Source: Pseudomonadota bacterium (GTDB taxonomy: Bacteria; Pseudomonadota; Alphaproteobacteria; Acetobacterales; Acetobacteraceae). Taken from it: a stretch of DNA of 64,000 nucleotides. The translations under genes were made by a program, and so were the position numbers. The notes beneath the pieces are model-generated. The model was not told the DNA's origin, did no database searches, and was given only the letters and a program-made list of their open reading frames with translations. Location: assembly GCA_021826225.1 (NCBI GenBank), contig JAKBAV010000006.1, forward strand, positions 1-64,000, written 5' to 3'. Positions 30,462 through 41,181 of the stretch are shown here, piece by piece (position 1 is the first letter of the stretch; each line of letters opens with the position of its first letter).

Positions 30462-31219
30462 GGAGCGTCCTGCGCCATGCCGAGCATCGAGCCGCCATCC
30501 ATCGGCGTGGGGGTTGGGGTGGGGGCCTGGGTGGCGAGGGCACGCACCGGCATCACCTGGGCCCCGAGCGGCGCGCCCAGGCCGGCATTGCGGCGTGCCT
30601 CCCCGGCGGCACTGGCATCGGCGAGATAGATGGCCGCGCCCATCGCATGGCGCGGCCGCTCCGTTTGACGCGCGGTTTCAGCCAGACGCTCCGGCGCGGC
30701 ATGGTGGCGCGGCACAATCCTGGCGGCCAGATGCACGGGGTTTGGTTGCGCCGATACCGTGGCCGGCACGGCCGCGCCGGCTTTTGCTGTGGCGGCGGCC
30801 ACCTCCACGGCGGGAGCGGCTTTGGAAGCCGAGGCGGGTGCCGCATCCGGTGCCGCTCCTGGCGCCGCGGCGGCGAGTTGCGGCATGGCAGCCGCCGGAT
30901 CTTCGGGATTGCCGCCCGGCGGCGGTGACCCAGGCGCCGGCAAGGCGCTGTTCAGCGAGGCCAGGGTGACGAGCTGCCCCGGCGCCATCGGCTGCAAGCT
31001 GGTGAAGCGGGCGGCAAGCTGGGCCAGGCGCGAGGGGTCCGCCTCCAGCGCCCATTGCGCCTGCAGCACGCGGATGCTCTGCTCGTCATGCGTCGTCGCC
31101 TGATTGGTCGCGGTGAGCTGATCATCGAGCAGCTGGCTGTGATGCTTGACGATGAACATCAGAGCGCCCGAGAGCACGAAGAGCAGCCCGGCGATCAGGG
31201 TGAAAGGCCGCATGATCAT
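30458..31219 (-). CDS. ftsL: FtsL-like cell division protein with long C-terminal extension
   Basis: Position between rsmH and ftsI and the topology identify FtsL: short cytoplasmic tail, membrane helix at about 6-24 (LIAGLLFVLSGALMFIV), then a helical region to about residue 105 (DEQSIRVLQAQWALEADPSR, RFTSLQPM) expected to coil with FtsB. Ordinary FtsL stops near 100-130 residues; this one runs to 253 with an Ala/Pro/basic low-complexity tail in the periplasm. The ATG at 31219 overlaps the rsmH stop as ATGA. Family assignment is by context plus the RFxxLxPL-like stretch. Confidence 0.85.
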   Translation of the reverse strand: MIMRPFTLIAGLLFVLSGALMFIVKHHSQLLDDQLTATNQATTHDEQSIRVLQAQWALEADPSRLAQLAARFTSLQPMAPGQLVTLASLNSALPAPGSPPPGGNPEDPAAAMPQLAAAAPGAAPDAAPASASKAAPAVEVAAATAKAGAAVPATVSAQPNPVHLAARIVPRHHAAPERLAETARQTERPRHAMGAAIYLADASAAGEARRNAGLGAPLGAQVMPVRALATQAPTPTPTPMDGGSMLGMAQDAP

Positions 31220-32163
31220 GTTGCCAGCCTCTCCATAACGCGCATCTTCGCCGAACGGGCGCGCGGATTGGCGCGCATCTCCGCATCGGAGGGACCAACC
31301 GCCGATTTGGTAACGAGGGTGAAGCGCGCCGCGGGGGCGCGCGCAAACCCGGCCGGATCATGCCGCGAGGCCCCGGCGAGGCGCCCGCACGCGTCGGCGA
31401 AAAACCGCTTCACGATACGGTCCTCCAGCGAATGAAAACTCACCACCACCAGCCGCCCGCCGGCATTCAGCAGCGCCGCCGCCTGAGCCAGCGCCGCCGC
31501 GATATCGGACAGCTCCTCATTCACCGCGATGCGCAGCGCCTGAAAACTTCTGGTCGCCGGGTCGATGCCCGATTTATCCGGTCTCACAATGCTCCGTATC
31601 ACGCCGGCCAGATCCGACGTCGTTTCGAATTTCTGGGTGCGGCGCCGTTCAACGATCGTTTTAGCAATTTTGCGCGAAGCCTTCTCATCCCCGTATTCGT
31701 ACAAAATATCCGCAATTTCGGATTCGGAGCAAAAGTTTATGATCTGCGCGGCATCGCGTTTGCTGCCGCCCATCTGCATGTTCAGCGGCCCGTTTTGGCG
31801 GAACGAAAAACCGCGCGCCGGGTCGTCGATCTGATACGAGGATACACCCAGATCAAACACCGCGCCATCGAGCGCGGTCACCCCATGCGATTCCAGAAGA
31901 GCCGAAACTTCGCTGATGCGACCTTCGCAAATCTCGAACCGCGCGGGATACGCCACGGCGAAATCGCGCGCCCGCGCAACCGCCGCGGGGTCGCGGTCAA
32001 TGGCGATTAGCCGGCATGCGGCCGAGTCGAGAATCGTCCTTGCATAGCCGCCGCCGCCGAATGTGCCATCGAGATACATACCGCCATCACGCACCCGCAG
32101 CATGTCCACCGCCTCGCCGCGCAGCACGGGAATATGTGAAAGTTCTGTCATGACACCGCTCAT
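31216..32163 (-). CDS. rsmH: 16S rRNA (cytosine(1402)-N(4))-methyltransferase
   Basis: A 315-residue SAM-dependent methyltransferase. HIPVLRGEAVDML opens the protein; SAM motif YLDGTFGGGGYARTILDSA; then DRDPAAVARAR, GVSSYQIDDPARGFSFR, and FHSLEDRIVKRFF near the C terminus. The ATG at 32163 overlaps the mraZ stop as ATGA; a second in-frame ATG lies four codons on. The earlier open frame is inside mraZ. Confidence 0.97.
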   Translation of the reverse strand: MSGVMTELSHIPVLRGEAVDMLRVRDGGMYLDGTFGGGGYARTILDSAACRLIAIDRDPAAVARARDFAVAYPARFEICEGRISEVSALLESHGVTALDGAVFDLGVSSYQIDDPARGFSFRQNGPLNMQMGGSKRDAAQIINFCSESEIADILYEYGDEKASRKIAKTIVERRRTQKFETTSDLAGVIRSIVRPDKSGIDPATRSFQALRIAVNEELSDIAAALAQAAALLNAGGRLVVVSFHSLEDRIVKRFFADACGRLAGASRHDPAGFARAPAARFTLVTKSAVGPSDAEMRANPRARSAKMRVMERLAT

Positions 32164-32609
32164 GCCGCCGGCGCGCCGAAAGTGAGGCGCGGGGCAAGTG
32201 CCCGGGTCGCCGCCAGGAAGGCCGCCGCTGCCGCCGGCTCCCAAATGTGAAAATGCGTGCCGCGGCCCAGGAAACATACAGCCTCGGTCAATTGCGCCTC
32301 AGCCGCCAGATGATCCGGGAGCATGATCCGCCCCTGCGCGTCGATCTCCAGCTCCACCGCATCCGAATAGACCTTCGTGGCCCAACCTTGGCGGTTCGGG
32401 TCGGTCTCATCCATGGCGGCAAGCTCGGCCTCGTATTTCGCGTAATGCGGCAGCGGCCAGCCCTCGACGCAACCGGCGATCAGCGAGGGCCGCAGCACCA
32501 GCGTCATGGCCGGCTCGGCGCCCTTCCACGCCGCACGGAAGGCGGCCGGCACGGAAACCCTGCCCTTCGCGTCCAACCTGTTCTCGTGCTTGCCAAAAAG
32601 CTGCTTCAT
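32160..32609 (-). CDS. mraZ: transcriptional regulator MraZ
   Basis: A 149-residue double AbrB/SpoVT-like protein. Each half carries the family motif: NRLDAKGRVSVPAAFR (about 11-26) and the second copy ELEIDAQGRIMLPDHL. MraZ is a nucleoid-associated autoregulator of the dcw operon in E. coli. It is the first gene of the cluster here, with TGGGA repeats just upstream. No strong Shine-Dalgarno precedes the ATG at 32609. Confidence 0.96.
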   Translation of the reverse strand: MKQLFGKHENRLDAKGRVSVPAAFRAAWKGAEPAMTLVLRPSLIAGCVEGWPLPHYAKYEAELAAMDETDPNRQGWATKVYSDAVELEIDAQGRIMLPDHLAAEAQLTEAVCFLGRGTHFHIWEPAAAAAFLAATRALAPRLTFGAPAA

Positions 32610-32641
32610 CGGGGCCGGAGGCGGGTTCTTTCACCATTTCA

Positions 32642-32694
32642 TGGGAAATCATGGGATTTCTACTCCACTAACATGTCAGCCCGTGCCCCGTCAA
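32642..32694 (-). promoter_or_regulatory. mraZ/dcw control region: candidate promoter plus TGGGA boxes
   Basis: On the plus strand TGGGA (32642-32646), a 5-nt spacer, then TGGGA (32652-32656): the unit-plus-5 spacing known for MraZ operators (TGGGN repeats). Upstream on the minus strand TTGACG (32689-32694) is followed after 17 nt by TTAGTG (32666-32671), a weak -10. The boxes would sit around the transcription start, 33-47 nt before the mraZ ATG. Their orientation is opposite to the gene and only two copies are seen, so this is a candidate. Confidence 0.5.
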
Positions 32695-32807
32695 AGAGTT
32701 TTCCTGGCGCGCCGCCCACGGTCCCGGCCAAATTCTCTCGGCAATTCATGGGGTTTTTGCGTATATGTTGCTTATTTGTTCCGGTCCTGACCACAGGCAG
32801 AAAAATC

Positions 32808-33203
<396 letters not shown>

Positions 33204-33210
33204 AAGGCCG

Positions 33211-33239
33211 CTCCTACGCCGGGGGCGGAACCGGGTCAA
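33211..33239 (-). promoter_or_regulatory. candidate rnpB promoter inside the amidase 3' end
   Basis: On the minus strand TTGACC (33234-33239), 17-nt spacer, TAGGAG (33211-33216). Seven bases later comes the predicted RNA 5' end near 33203. The -10 hexamer contains the TAG stop codon of the amidase gene (33214-33216). Spacing and distance to the RNA end fit sigma70-type initiation; the -10 matches only three of six consensus bases. Confidence 0.55.
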
Positions 33240-33888
33240 CCAAAGCCCGGATGGCCGCGGCCCGCCGGGCGGTCGGCCCATCCGCGATACCGTTCAGATT
33301 CTGCGGCAAAAAATGCCTCTGAAAAGCGCGCACCACAGCGTCCGGCGGCAGGCTGACATCATAGCCTATCGCCGCAATATCATCCCAGAAGTCTTTGGAT
33401 TCACGAAATTCATCGGTCCATACACCAATGCCCGCCGCCGCCAGCCCCCGCCAATCGAACAACTCGCCAGGATCCTGCTTGCGGTTGGGGGCGATATCGG
33501 AATGCGCCACCACATTGCGCGCCGAAATGGCGTGGCGCGCGAGAATCCCCAGGCATAATTCCCGCACCGCCGCCATTTGCACGGCGGGAAACGCCCGGTA
33601 GCCCCATTCATGCCCTGGATTGACGATCTCGATGCCGATCGAGGCGTCATTCAGCATTCTGCGCCCCCGCCAGGAGGAAATCCCGGCATGCCAGGCACGT
33701 TTTTCCTCCGGCACCAGGCCATACAGCGTGCCATCCTCATCCACCACGTAATGCGCCGAAACCTTCGCCTCCGGCGCGCGCAGCAGGGCGATGGCCGATG
33801 GCGCGTCCGGCATGCCGGTATAGTGCAGGACGAGAAACTCAACCGCCCCATCCCGCTCGTCGATATTCGGCGAGGGCAACAGGATCAA
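33214..33888 (-). CDS. N-acetylmuramoyl-L-alanine amidase (AmpD-like)
   Basis: A zinc amidase of the amidase_2 family, 224 residues. Zinc ligands: His 22 in LVLHYTGM, His 129 in VVAHSDIAP and Asp 139 in RKQDPGELFDW, with Glu in IGIEIVNPGHEWGYRAF. The C-terminal ~65 residues (YDVSLPPDAVVRAFQRHFLP) look like a peptidoglycan-binding helical domain. No signal peptide, so a cytoplasmic cell-wall recycling role like AmpD is likely. Start taken as TTG at 33888, overlapping the DjlA-like stop as TTGA with AAAAGG upstream. Confidence 0.9.
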   Translation of the reverse strand: MILLPSPNIDERDGAVEFLVLHYTGMPDAPSAIALLRAPEAKVSAHYVVDEDGTLYGLVPEEKRAWHAGISSWRGRRMLNDASIGIEIVNPGHEWGYRAFPAVQMAAVRELCLGILARHAISARNVVAHSDIAPNRKQDPGELFDWRGLAAAGIGVWTDEFRESKDFWDDIAAIGYDVSLPPDAVVRAFQRHFLPQNLNGIADGPTARRAAAIRALVDPVPPPA

Positions 33889-34658
33889 AGCCTTTTCTCA
33901 CGCTTGATCGCATCATAGGCGGCGTTGATCTTCGCCACCTTCTCCGAGGCCAGCCGTATCCGCGCCGGGGAGAGCCCCTGGGAAGCCAGCACATCCGGAT
34001 GGTGCTCGCGCATGAGCTGCTTCCAGCGCAGGCGAATCTCCTCCCCCGTGGCACCGCGCTTCAGGCCCAGCGCGGCGTAGGAATCCTCAGACGGCGGCGC
34101 GGCCACGGCGCCGCCGGCGGCGCGGCGGACGGCATAGTCATCAAGCCCGAACGCATAGGCGGTGCGCGACAGATAATCCGCCTCCGCGCTGTTTACCGGG
34201 CCATCGGCGCGGGCGATCTGGTACAGCCCGCCCAGCACCTGCTCCAGAATCCCCTTCTCATCCGAAAACGCCTGGCCGAGCTGGCTGGCATAGGAGAGAA
34301 AATTTTCCGAACTGTCGCGCGCGCTATCGAACAGCCGGCCGACCTCGGCGACATTCTGCTCGGGGATGGAGAAACTGGAGCGGAAGGCCTGGATCTCGAT
34401 CCGGCTTACCGGCCCATCGCATTTGGCGAGCTTGGCCGCCAGCACGGTCACGCCTATGGCGAAAACCTGCTCGCGCCGGCCGAGCAGCGCCGCCACCCGC
34501 GCGGAATCGAAAGGCAGCGCGCGATTGGCGAAATTGGAAAAAGCATGGAGCTTGCCCTCATCCGCGGCATGGCCCATCGCCATGCCGAACAAAGCGCCGA
34601 CCGGCCCCCCCATGGCAAAGCCCGCCATGCCTCCGATGAACTTGCCCCAATAACTCAT
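33885..34658 (-). CDS. DjlA-like membrane co-chaperone (TerB + DnaJ domains)
   Basis: A 257-residue protein: N-terminal glycine-rich hydrophobic segment (FIGGMAGFAMGGPVGALFGM) as in DjlA, a TerB-like helical domain around 65-165 (VFAIGVTVLAAKLAKCDGPV, IARADGPVNSAEADYL), and a C-terminal J domain with HPD at 220-222 (EHHPDVL). DjlA proteins stimulate DnaK at the inner membrane. The two genes downstream are the amidase and rnpB, in the same direction. Confidence 0.9.
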   Translation of the reverse strand: MSYWGKFIGGMAGFAMGGPVGALFGMAMGHAADEGKLHAFSNFANRALPFDSARVAALLGRREQVFAIGVTVLAAKLAKCDGPVSRIEIQAFRSSFSIPEQNVAEVGRLFDSARDSSENFLSYASQLGQAFSDEKGILEQVLGGLYQIARADGPVNSAEADYLSRTAYAFGLDDYAVRRAAGGAVAAPPSEDSYAALGLKRGATGEEIRLRWKQLMREHHPDVLASQGLSPARIRLASEKVAKINAAYDAIKREKRL

Positions 34659-34738
34659 GCCCTCACTCTAACATGCCGCCGCCCTTGAACGGAACCCAAA
34701 CATAATCCATCAATCAAGGCTAAATTTTGGGTTTGAAG

Positions 34739-37700
34739 ATGGCCTGGCAGTTCTGGATCGACCGCGGCGGCACGTTTACCGATATCGTCGCGCGCATGCC
34801 GGATGGAACACTGCTGACGCGCAAGCTGCTCTCCGAAGACCCGGAACGCTACGATGATGCCGCTCTGGCCGGCATACGCGGATTTCTGGGCCTGACACCC
34901 AACAAGCCGATCCCGCGCGGCGCCATAGCTTCGGTGAAGATGGGCACCACGGTTGCCACCAATGCGCTGCTGGAACGCAAGGGCGCGCGCACGCTCCTCA
35001 TCGTGAACCAGGGTTTCGCCGATCTGCTGCGCATCGGCAACCAGGCCCGGCCGCGCCTGTTCGCGCTGGATATCCGCCTACCCTCAATGCTCTATGCGCG
35101 GGTCGCGGAACTGCCCGGGCGCCACGCCGTTAACGGCGAGCTGATCGAGGAACCGGATGACGCGGCGGCGATGACGCTCCTGGCGGATGCGCGTGACGAG
35201 GGCTTTGAGGCGGTGGCCATCGCCCTCATCCATGCCTGGAAGTACCCGGCGCTCGAGCAGCGCCTCGGCGGGCTCGCCCATGCCGCCGGATTTCGTCAGA
35301 TCTCGCTTTCCCATATCGCCAGCCCTTTGCCGCGCCTGGTGCCAAGGGCGGATACCACCGTCGCCGATGCGTATCTCTCGCCCGTGCTGGCAAAATACAT
35401 CGCCCAGGTTTCAGCGGGGTTAAGCAATTCAGCCAAATCCGTTAACCATGCCGTGCCGCTCTATTTCATGCAGTCGCATGGCGGGCTGACCCGCGCCGAA
35501 GCCTTCACCGGCAAGGATGCGGTTTTATCCGGCCCGGCGGGCGGCATCATCGGCGCGGTGCGGACCGCCGCCGCCGCCGGGTTCGCCGCCGTCATCGGCT
35601 TCGACATGGGCGGCACCAGCACCGATGTCGCATTGTATGACGGTGCCTTCCAGCGTACGCTGGAAACCGAGATTGCCGGGGTGCGGCTGCGCGCGCCGAT
35701 GCTCGCCATCAACACCGTGGCGGCGGGCGGCGGCTCCATACTGGGTTTCGCCGATGGCCGGCTGCGCGTCGGGCCGGCTAGTGCCGGCGCCCATCCGGGA
35801 CCGGCCTGCTACCGCAAGGGCGGACCGCTGACCGTGACGGATGCCAATGTGCTGCTGGGCAAGCTCCAGCCCGCGTATTTCCCCGCGATTTTCGGCGCCG
35901 CCGGCGACCTGCCGCTCGATGCCGGAATCGTCGCCGAAAAATTCGCCGCCCTGGCGGCGGAGGTGGCGGCGGCAACCGGCATCGCCCAGACGCCCGAGAG
36001 CCTGGCCGAGGGGTTTCTCGCTATCGCCAACGCCAATATGGCACAGGCAGTGCGCCAGATATCGGTCCAGAAGGGCCTGGATCCGGCGGATTTCACTTTG
36101 GTCAGCTTTGGCGGCGCCGGCGGGCAGCATGCCTGCGCGGTGGCCGATGAGCTGGGCATGGACCGGGTATTCCTGCATCCGCTGGCCGGGGTGCTGTCGG
36201 CCTATGGCATCGGCCTGTCCGATTTTCTGGTCCTGCGGGAACAGGGTGCGGAAATGCCGCTCACCCCCGAAGCCGAGGGCCCGCTCGCCGCCATCGCCAG
36301 GCGTCTGGGACAAGAGGCGGAGGCGGCATTGCGGGCGCAACATCCCGATGGCGCCATCAGCCATACTACCACGATTTTGCTCCGCTATGCCGGAACGGAT
36401 ACGGCCCTTCCGGTAAAATTATCTAATATCAATAATATGTCCCAAGAATTTGAGGAAAAACACCAGCGCCTGTTCGGCTTCGTCACGCCAGAGACAATGC
36501 TGGTCGCCGAAACCGTGCTGGTGGAAGCGCGTGCGCCGGGCGCGCCGCTCACCGAGCCCGAGATTTCAGCCCGCCCTTTGCCTGCGCCGCTCGGCGTCTT
36601 CCGCCTCGTCTCTGGTGGCACGGCGCATGCGGCGCCGGTTTACGCGCGTGACGCGCTGGGTGCCGGCACCAGGATCGTTGGTCCGGCGATATTACAGGAG
36701 GCGATCGCCACCACCATTGTGGAACCAGGTTGGGAAGCAGATATAACCAACCGAAATCATTGCATTCTTAACCGCATTCTGCCACGCGGGACGGCCATGA
36801 CCGCCGCTTCCGGGAACGCCGATCCGGTGCGGCTGGAGCTGTTCGCCAATCTGTTCATGGCCATTGCCGAACAGGCCGGGGCCGTGCTGCGCAACACGGC
36901 GCAAAGCGTCAACATCAAGGAAAGGCTGGATTTCTCCTGCGCGATTTTCGACGCCACAGGCAATCTCGTGGCCAATGCGCCGCATGTGCCGGTGCATCTC
37001 GGCGCCATGGGAGCCTCGGTGCGGCATGTTCTGGCGCGGCGCGGCGGCACGCTCCGGCCGGGCGATGCCGTTGCCCTCAACAATCCTTATGCCGGCGGCA
37101 CGCATCTGCCTGATATCACGGTAATAACCCCGGTATTTGATGAAACCGGGACGCAAATCCGCTTCTTCACGGCCTGCCGGGGCCACCATGCCGATATTGG
37201 CGGCCTCACCCCCGGCTCCACCCCGCCATTCTCAAAAAATCTTGAAGAAGAAGGGGTTGTAATCGACAATCTGCTCATTCTCGCGGCCGGGGCATTTCAG
37301 GAAGCACCGTTCCGCGCGGTTCTGACCGGCGCCCGCTACCCCGCGCGCAATCCGCAGCAGAATATCGCGGATATCAAGGCGCAGATCGCCGCCAACGCCA
37401 CCGCCGCGCGGGCCCTCACCGACCTCAACCTACGCCATGGCTGGGAAATGGTGGCGGCCTATATGGGCCATGTGATGGATAATGCCGAGGCGGCCACCCG
37501 CGCCGCCATCCTGCGGCTGCGCGATGCCCGCTTCGAATACATGATGGATGACGGCACGCCGCTGAAACTATCCTTGAAAATCAATCATGAAACCGCCAGC
37601 GCCGTGATCGATTTCAGCGGCACGGGACCCGCTGGGCCGAACAACTTCAACGCGCCCCCGGCCGTGAGCACCGCCGCCGTGCTGTATGCCTTCCGCTGCC

Positions 37701-38347
37701 TCGCCGGAACGGACATGCCGCTGAACGAGGGCTGCCTGAAGCCGCTTACCATCATTATCCCCGAGGGCAGTTTTTTGAGCCCGCCGCCAGGTGCCGCCGT
37801 GGTGGCGGGCAATACCGAGGTGAGCCAGGCCGTGACCGTGGCACTACTCGGCGCCATGGGCGTGTGCGCCTCCGCGCAGGCGACCATGAATAATTTTTTG
37901 TTTGGCAATGCGCGGCACCAATATTACGAGACGATCTGCGGCGGTGCTGGCGCCGGGCCGGGTTTTGCCGGTTGTTCGGCGGTGCAGACGCATATGACCA
38001 ACACGAGAATCACCGACCCGGAAGTACTGGAGCTGCGCCATCCGGTGCGGCTGGAAATTTTTTCCGTCCGCTCCGGCTCCGGCGGCGCCGGAAAATTTCG
38101 CGGCGGGGATGGCGTTATCCGCAAAATCAGGTTTTTAGAACCCATGACCGCTACCATCACAGCCTCGCGCCGGGTTCATCCGCCCTTTGGACTGGAAGGC
38201 GGCGCGCCCGGCGCGCTGGGGGCGCAGTTTGTCGAGCATGTCGATGGGTCTGTGACCCCGGTGTCCGGGCGCGCGGAAGTTCTCCTCGCGGCGGGTGAGG
38301 CGTTCATCATCCATACGCCGGGCGGCGGCGGGTTCGCGGCACCTTGA
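34739..38347 (+). CDS. 5-oxoprolinase / hydantoinase A-B fusion protein
   Basis: A 1202-residue protein joining HyuA-like (about 1-690) and HyuB-like (about 700-1202) halves, the architecture of ATP-dependent 5-oxoprolinase. Seen: [19 protein letters not shown] (phosphate loop of the ASKHA fold), [33 protein letters not shown], and in the second half [36 protein letters not shown], and [15 protein letters not shown]. Expected reaction: 5-oxo-L-proline to L-glutamate with ATP. ATG at 34739 chosen; a TTG four codons earlier is possible. Confidence 0.9.
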   Translation: MAWQFWIDRGGTFTDIVARMPDGTLLTRKLLSEDPERYDDAALAGIRGFLGLTPNKPIPRGAIASVKMGTTVATNALLERKGARTLLIVNQGFADLLRIGNQARPRLFALDIRLPSMLYARVAELPGRHAVNGELIEEPDDAAAMTLLADARDEGFEAVAIALIHAWKYPALEQRLGGLAHAAGFRQISLSHIASPLPRLVPRADTTVADAYLSPVLAKYIAQVSAGLSNSAKSVNHAVPLYFMQSHGGLTRAEAFTGKDAVLSGPAGGIIGAVRTAAAAGFAAVIGFDMGGTSTDVALYDGAFQRTLETEIAGVRLRAPMLAINTVAAGGGSILGFADGRLRVGPASAGAHPGPACYRKGGPLTVTDANVLLGKLQPAYFPAIFGAAGDLPLDAGIVAEKFAALAAEVAAATGIAQTPESLAEGFLAIANANMAQAVRQISVQKGLDPADFTLVSFGGAGGQHACAVADELGMDRVFLHPLAGVLSAYGIGLSDFLVLREQGAEMPLTPEAEGPLAAIARRLGQEAEAALRAQHPDGAISHTTTILLRYAGTDTALPVKLSNINNMSQEFEEKHQRLFGFVTPETMLVAETVLVEARAPGAPLTEPEISARPLPAPLGVFRLVSGGTAHAAPVYARDALGAGTRIVGPAILQEAIATTIVEPGWEADITNRNHCILNRILPRGTAMTAASGNADPVRLELFANLFMAIAEQAGAVLRNTAQSVNIKERLDFSCAIFDATGNLVANAPHVPVHLGAMGASVRHVLARRGGTLRPGDAVALNNPYAGGTHLPDITVITPVFDETGTQIRFFTACRGHHADIGGLTPGSTPPFSKNLEEEGVVIDNLLILAAGAFQEAPFRAVLTGARYPARNPQQNIADIKAQIAANATAARALTDLNLRHGWEMVAAYMGHVMDNAEAATRAAILRLRDARFEYMMDDGTPLKLSLKINHETASAVIDFSGTGPAGPNNFNAPPAVSTAAVLYAFRCLAGTDMPLNEGCLKPLTIIIPEGSFLSPPPGAAVVAGNTEVSQAVTVALLGAMGVCASAQATMNNFLFGNARHQYYETICGGAGAGPGFAGCSAVQTHMTNTRITDPEVLELRHPVRLEIFSVRSGSGGAGKFRGGDGVIRKIRFLEPMTATITASRRVHPPFGLEGGAPGALGAQFVEHVDGSVTPVSGRAEVLLAAGEAFIIHTPGGGGFAAP

Positions 38348-41142
38348 ACAAGCGTCTCCTCTGGTTTCTGCCCGTCATCATCCTGGGCATCATGCTCGGC
38401 ACGCTGCTGGCACTGCCGGGGTTCGTCGCGGCGCAGAGCCACCGCCCTGCCATGGAGCGCTTTGCCTCCACGCTCACCGGACGGGATGTGCATATCGCGG
38501 GCAAGCTTTCGCTCACCCTGCTGCCCCACCCGACACTGACCGCCACGCATATCACCATTGACGGGCCGGATAACGAGGTGATCAGCGCCAAGGCGCTCTC
38601 CCTGGACATCGCCGTGCTGGCACTGCTGCGTGGCCAGCTCGCGGCGCGAACGCTCAATCTCGACAGCCCCGTCATCGCCTTTCCCTGGCCGCTGCCGGGT
38701 GGCGCGCGCGCGGTGGCGCCACCACCCTGGCTCGCCGCCCTGCACGCGCATCTCAGCAATGCCAGCATCAGTCTGGGCCAGGTGGCGTTCACGGGGGTCA
38801 GTGCGGATCTGTTCACCAGCGCTGGCGGGGCGGTGAGCATCGCCGGCAACGGCATGCTGTCCGGCCGCAACTTGGCGCTCAGCCTGGCGCTGGGGCGCAG
38901 CGGGCTGGATGGCGCGGCGCCACTCTCGGGCCATGCCTCAGAAGGTCCGGACAGCCTCACCTTCACCGGCACGCTCGATGGCGCGAGCACGGTGAGCGGA
39001 CGCGCCAGCTTCACCTTGCCCGACCAAATCACGGGCGCGGCCAGCATTACCGGCGACGGCACGCAGCTGGCATTCTCGGACCTCACGCTTGGCCAGGGCC
39101 AGGCCAGCCTGTCGGGCAGCGCGGTGTTCAGCTTCGCCACGAAATCCCTGCGCGCCAGCCTGATGGGGCGGAATCTGGACCTGGGGCAGTTCGAGACTCC
39201 CCCCCTCTGGGCCGCCGGAGTGGCCCTGGACGTGACGCTGAATGCCAGCGCGGTCACGCTGCGCGGCCAGGTCTTTCCAGCGGTGACCATGCATCTGACG
39301 AGCGGGCCGGCGGGGTTCGCCATCCAGGCGCTCAACCTGTCCCTGCCCGGTGGCGGCGCGCTCACCGGCTCGGGAGCGATGGCAGCGGGCGGTGAACTCT
39401 CCGGCCAGCTCAGACTTGCCGTGCCGGACAGCGCGGTGCTGCTCGCCGCTTATCACCTGCCGCCGCTGCCGGACTGGGATGCCGCGCAACTCTCCGCCAC
39501 GCTCGCGGGTACCGCCGCGCGGCCGCTGCTGCAGGGCATCGCCGGCACGCTGGGGCAGGACCGCGTGACCGGCGACCTGGTGCTCACGCGCCGCCACGCC
39601 GCGGGGCAGCTCAGCTTCAACCATCTATCCCTCGGCCCGCTGGCCGCCTGGGCCGGGCAATCGCCGCCAGGAGCCTTCTCGGCATCGCTTGAAATCCACG
39701 CCGCCCAGGCCGAGGCCGGGCCCGTGTCACTCAGCAATCTCGCGGCCGATGCGGCGCTGGATGGCACGCTGAACGTGCGCTATTTTTCGGCCAGCGTTTA
39801 CGGCGGGCTCGCGGCTGGAAGCTTCTCCCTGGATGGCGCCGGGCGTCTGACTTCGGCCCAGGGCTTTATTGATATTCCCTCCGCCGCGCCGCTCGCCAAA
39901 ATCATCCCCGCCGCCTACACGCCGCCGCCGGCTTTGCTGGCGCCACGCCTGAGCGTGGTGGTCGCGGCACGCGGCAAGGCAGGCATGCTCGCCGCCAGCG
40001 CCGTGGCGCGGCTGGGGCAGTTCACGGTCACCGCCTCGCCGGCTATCGACATGGTGCATAATACCGCGTCCGGCGCCCTGTCCGTGCAGCATCCTGAGGC
40101 GATTCTCGTGGCGCGCATGTTCGGCATGGATCAGGGACTGGTATTTCCCGGCGCCGGTTCCGCCAGCCTGCGCGCCAGCTTCACCGCATCGCCGGGCCTG
40201 TACGGGCTGAATGATTTCGTTCTCTCCTTCGGCGCGCTGAATGCCAGTGGTGGCGTTCTGGTGCGGAACGGGGTTGCCTCGGGGCAGATCGATGCCGGCA
40301 CGCTGGCGCTGCCACCAGTGCCGGGCACCATGCAATTTCCGGGGACTCTGCCGCTGCGCGGCCGGTTGGGGCTGAGCGTGCAGCAGGTCCTCTATGGCGG
40401 CACGCCGGTGCTGGGCCCGGCCATGGCGGCTCTGGACTGGTCAGGCAGCGGTGCCACCCTTGATCTGGCGCAAGCCGCCTTGGGCGGCGGCACGGTATCG
40501 GGCAGCCTCGGCATGGCACTGAGCGCCACGGCGGCTCCCTCCTTCAGTGCCACGCTGCTGGCCAGGAATGTCGCGCCGGGTGCGGTGGCTTTGCCGCTGG
40601 CCTTCCCCTACGCGCTGACCGGCGGCACCCTCACGGGCAGCGCCACGCTGAGCGCACAGGGCTACGGGCTGAAGAGCGTGCTGGCGACGCTGGGCGGCAA
40701 TGGCGCCCTCACCGCCAGCAACGGCGTGCTGCGCGGCTTCGCCCTGGCTGATTTCGCCGCCGCGCTGGGCAAGGCGGATGCCGCGCGCGGGCTGTACCGG
40801 GCGCTGGTGCGCGGCACCACACCGTTCACCACGCTTAATCTGGCGGCGACCCTGGCCGATGGCAATTGCAGCTTCACCACGGCGAGCCTGGATGCCCCTG
40901 CCGGGCATGTGAGCGGCAGCGGCGGGGTGGACCTGTATGACCGGGCGCAGGCGCTGCGGCTGGTTTTCACGCCCGCCCATGTGGCGCCGCCGGTGAGTGC
41001 CACCCTGCTGGTGCTGGGCAATTGGGAGGTGCCCAGGCATGTCGCGCAGTTGAAGGCGGCTCTGGCGTGGAAGGCCCCAGCGCCGGCGGCCGCCGCGCCA
41101 CCGCTACCGCCCCCACCACCAGCCCCGCCCGCCGGGCAATAA
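38344..41142 (+). CDS. AsmA family envelope protein
   Basis: A 932-residue protein with an N-terminal membrane anchor ([21 protein letters not shown]) and a long periplasmic beta-rich repeat region. N-terminal AsmA features: [20 protein letters not shown] and [21 protein letters not shown]-terminal AsmA_2-like part with [21 protein letters not shown] and [20 protein letters not shown]. AsmA-like proteins are thought to bridge phospholipid transport to the outer membrane. It ends in a Pro-rich tail. Probable TTG start overlaps the oxoprolinase stop as TTGA. Confidence 0.85.
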   Translation: MNKRLLWFLPVIILGIMLGTLLALPGFVAAQSHRPAMERFASTLTGRDVHIAGKLSLTLLPHPTLTATHITIDGPDNEVISAKALSLDIAVLALLRGQLAARTLNLDSPVIAFPWPLPGGARAVAPPPWLAALHAHLSNASISLGQVAFTGVSADLFTSAGGAVSIAGNGMLSGRNLALSLALGRSGLDGAAPLSGHASEGPDSLTFTGTLDGASTVSGRASFTLPDQITGAASITGDGTQLAFSDLTLGQGQASLSGSAVFSFATKSLRASLMGRNLDLGQFETPPLWAAGVALDVTLNASAVTLRGQVFPAVTMHLTSGPAGFAIQALNLSLPGGGALTGSGAMAAGGELSGQLRLAVPDSAVLLAAYHLPPLPDWDAAQLSATLAGTAARPLLQGIAGTLGQDRVTGDLVLTRRHAAGQLSFNHLSLGPLAAWAGQSPPGAFSASLEIHAAQAEAGPVSLSNLAADAALDGTLNVRYFSASVYGGLAAGSFSLDGAGRLTSAQGFIDIPSAAPLAKIIPAAYTPPPALLAPRLSVVVAARGKAGMLAASAVARLGQFTVTASPAIDMVHNTASGALSVQHPEAILVARMFGMDQGLVFPGAGSASLRASFTASPGLYGLNDFVLSFGALNASGGVLVRNGVASGQIDAGTLALPPVPGTMQFPGTLPLRGRLGLSVQQVLYGGTPVLGPAMAALDWSGSGATLDLAQAALGGGTVSGSLGMALSATAAPSFSATLLARNVAPGAVALPLAFPYALTGGTLTGSATLSAQGYGLKSVLATLGGNGALTASNGVLRGFALADFAAALGKADAARGLYRALVRGTTPFTTLNLAATLADGNCSFTTASLDAPAGHVSGSGGVDLYDRAQALRLVFTPAHVAPPVSATLLVLGNWEVPRHVAQLKAALAWKAPAPAAAAPPLPPPPPAPPAGQ

Positions 41143-41144
41143 AA

Positions 41145-41166
41145 AACCCGGCCGGAGCCGGGTTTT
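41145..41166. terminator. rho-independent terminator between convergent genes
   Basis: Stem AACCCGGC / GCCGGGTT with loop CGGA, TTTT on the plus strand and AAAAAA on the other side, so it can end both the AsmA gene and the minus-strand FYDLN gene. Confidence 0.88.
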
Positions 41167-41181
41167 CAGGAGAGCGCCGGA

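Noticed and set aside
28056..30629. An 857-codon plus-strand open frame opposite ftsI and murE
   Set aside because: It lies entirely antisense to well-identified genes and reads as His/Arg/Gly-rich low-complexity sequence, the usual shadow of G+C-rich coding DNA.
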